A stretch of 64,000 nt of DNA from Falciphora oryzae (taxonomy: Eukaryota > Ascomycota > Sordariomycetes > Magnaporthales > Magnaporthaceae): positions 90,082-154,081 of the forward strand of contig JNVV01000073.1 of the NCBI GenBank assembly GCA_000733355.1. Direction: 5' to 3'. The position numbers and the translations under genes were made by a program. Position 1 is the first letter of the stretch. Each line of letters starts with the position of its first letter. The notes beneath the pieces were generated by a model. The model worked only from the letters and a program-made list of their open reading frames with translations, ran no database searches and was not told the DNA's origin. This document shows, piece after piece, positions 63,728 to 64,000 of the stretch.

Positions 63728-64000
63728 TTAACGCCGGAATATCGGGATTTACCAGTCCCTGCCTCCCAAAGGGCATACGACGTGCTAGCGCTACCTAAGC
63801 TCGTCTACACCAGGCTATAGTGCTGCTATCGAGGCGGCTAACAAACTGAACCCGTAGGCACACGGAAAACGGGCAGCGTTCCGGCACTCCTTGTTAGTGA
63901 GCGGGCAATCGGCGAAAGGGCGCCGGGGCGTTGTAGCGCTGCGGGTGATAGTAATGCGTTCGGCCGGCGAGTATGCCAGAAAGGGTTGAGGCCAGGTTTG
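63691..64000 (-). mobile_element. Tad1-like LINE, 3' end (copy E), runs off right edge
   Basis: A 33-bp GA/CT microsatellite tail (63691-63723), then the same 3' UTR as copies A-D (CATACGACGTGCTAGCGCTA and CGGCCGGCGAGTATGCC). The element continues beyond the window, so its length is unknown. Confidence 0.88.

Noticed and set aside
1..64000. CRISPR array or bacterial operon structure
   Set aside because: No regularly spaced direct repeats; spliced genes and fungal families show eukaryotic nuclear DNA.
1..64000. tRNA or rRNA genes
   Set aside because: No cloverleaf with A/B box or conserved rRNA segment was recognised by eye; a covariance-model scan would be needed to exclude a tRNA.

Overview
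The window is nuclear DNA of a filamentous ascomycete, most likely a Sordariomycete, possibly near the Sordariales/Chaetomiaceae (inference from gene families and style, not a search). Evidence: short GT-AG introns of about 55-165 nt, a Zn2Cys6 regulator, a CYP504-type P450, fungal-only families (PD-(D/E)XK-like, HET, STAND N-terminal region), Tad1-like LINEs with simple-repeat tails, and compact GC-rich genes between broken ones. There are two assembly gaps: 11191-12142 and 46440-46530.

Layout. 1-10980: the 5' end of a STAND/NLR-type gene runs off the left edge (minus strand). It is followed by poorly coding sequence, a disrupted HNH-nuclease gene, a LINE 3' fragment and an intact NYN-LOTUS-type RNase gene. 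10981-17268: a near full-length but dead Tad1-like LINE carrying a 287-bp solo LTR inside its second ORF. 17465-17981: a non-autonomous DNA transposon with an 8-bp target duplication. 18265-32361: an accessory stretch with a broken hypothetical gene, a head-to-head pair of PD-(D/E)XK-like genes, a conserved hypothetical gene, ankyrin and kinase fragments, and a third PD-(D/E)XK-like gene. 33964-35776: a SET-MYND gene with a frame break. 35980-42661: two more LINE fragments, LTR pieces, a small secreted cysteine-rich protein gene, an SMI1/KNR4 remnant and an 818-bp AT-rich MITE with TA duplication.

43599-53632 is the metabolic core: a CYP504-type P450 (phenylacetate-type hydroxylase), a Dabb protein, a Zn2Cys6 regulator, homogentisate 1,2-dioxygenase and fumarylacetoacetase. 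Together they would convert phenylacetate or tyrosine carbon through homogentisate to fumarate and acetoacetate. No maleylacetoacetate isomerase gene is visible in the window. hmgA and fahA are divergent and share a 650-bp intergenic region.

53794-64000: a pogo-type transposase scrap, a truncated monoamine oxidase, a HET gene 5' part with a WW-like segment, an intact membrane-protein gene containing an in-frame minisatellite, a patatin relic, an intact NAD(P)-dependent SDR gene and two LINE 3' ends, the last running off the right edge.

Several otherwise well-preserved genes carry single-base frame breaks. Either the region is pseudogene-rich or the assembly has residual indels. Raw reads would decide.
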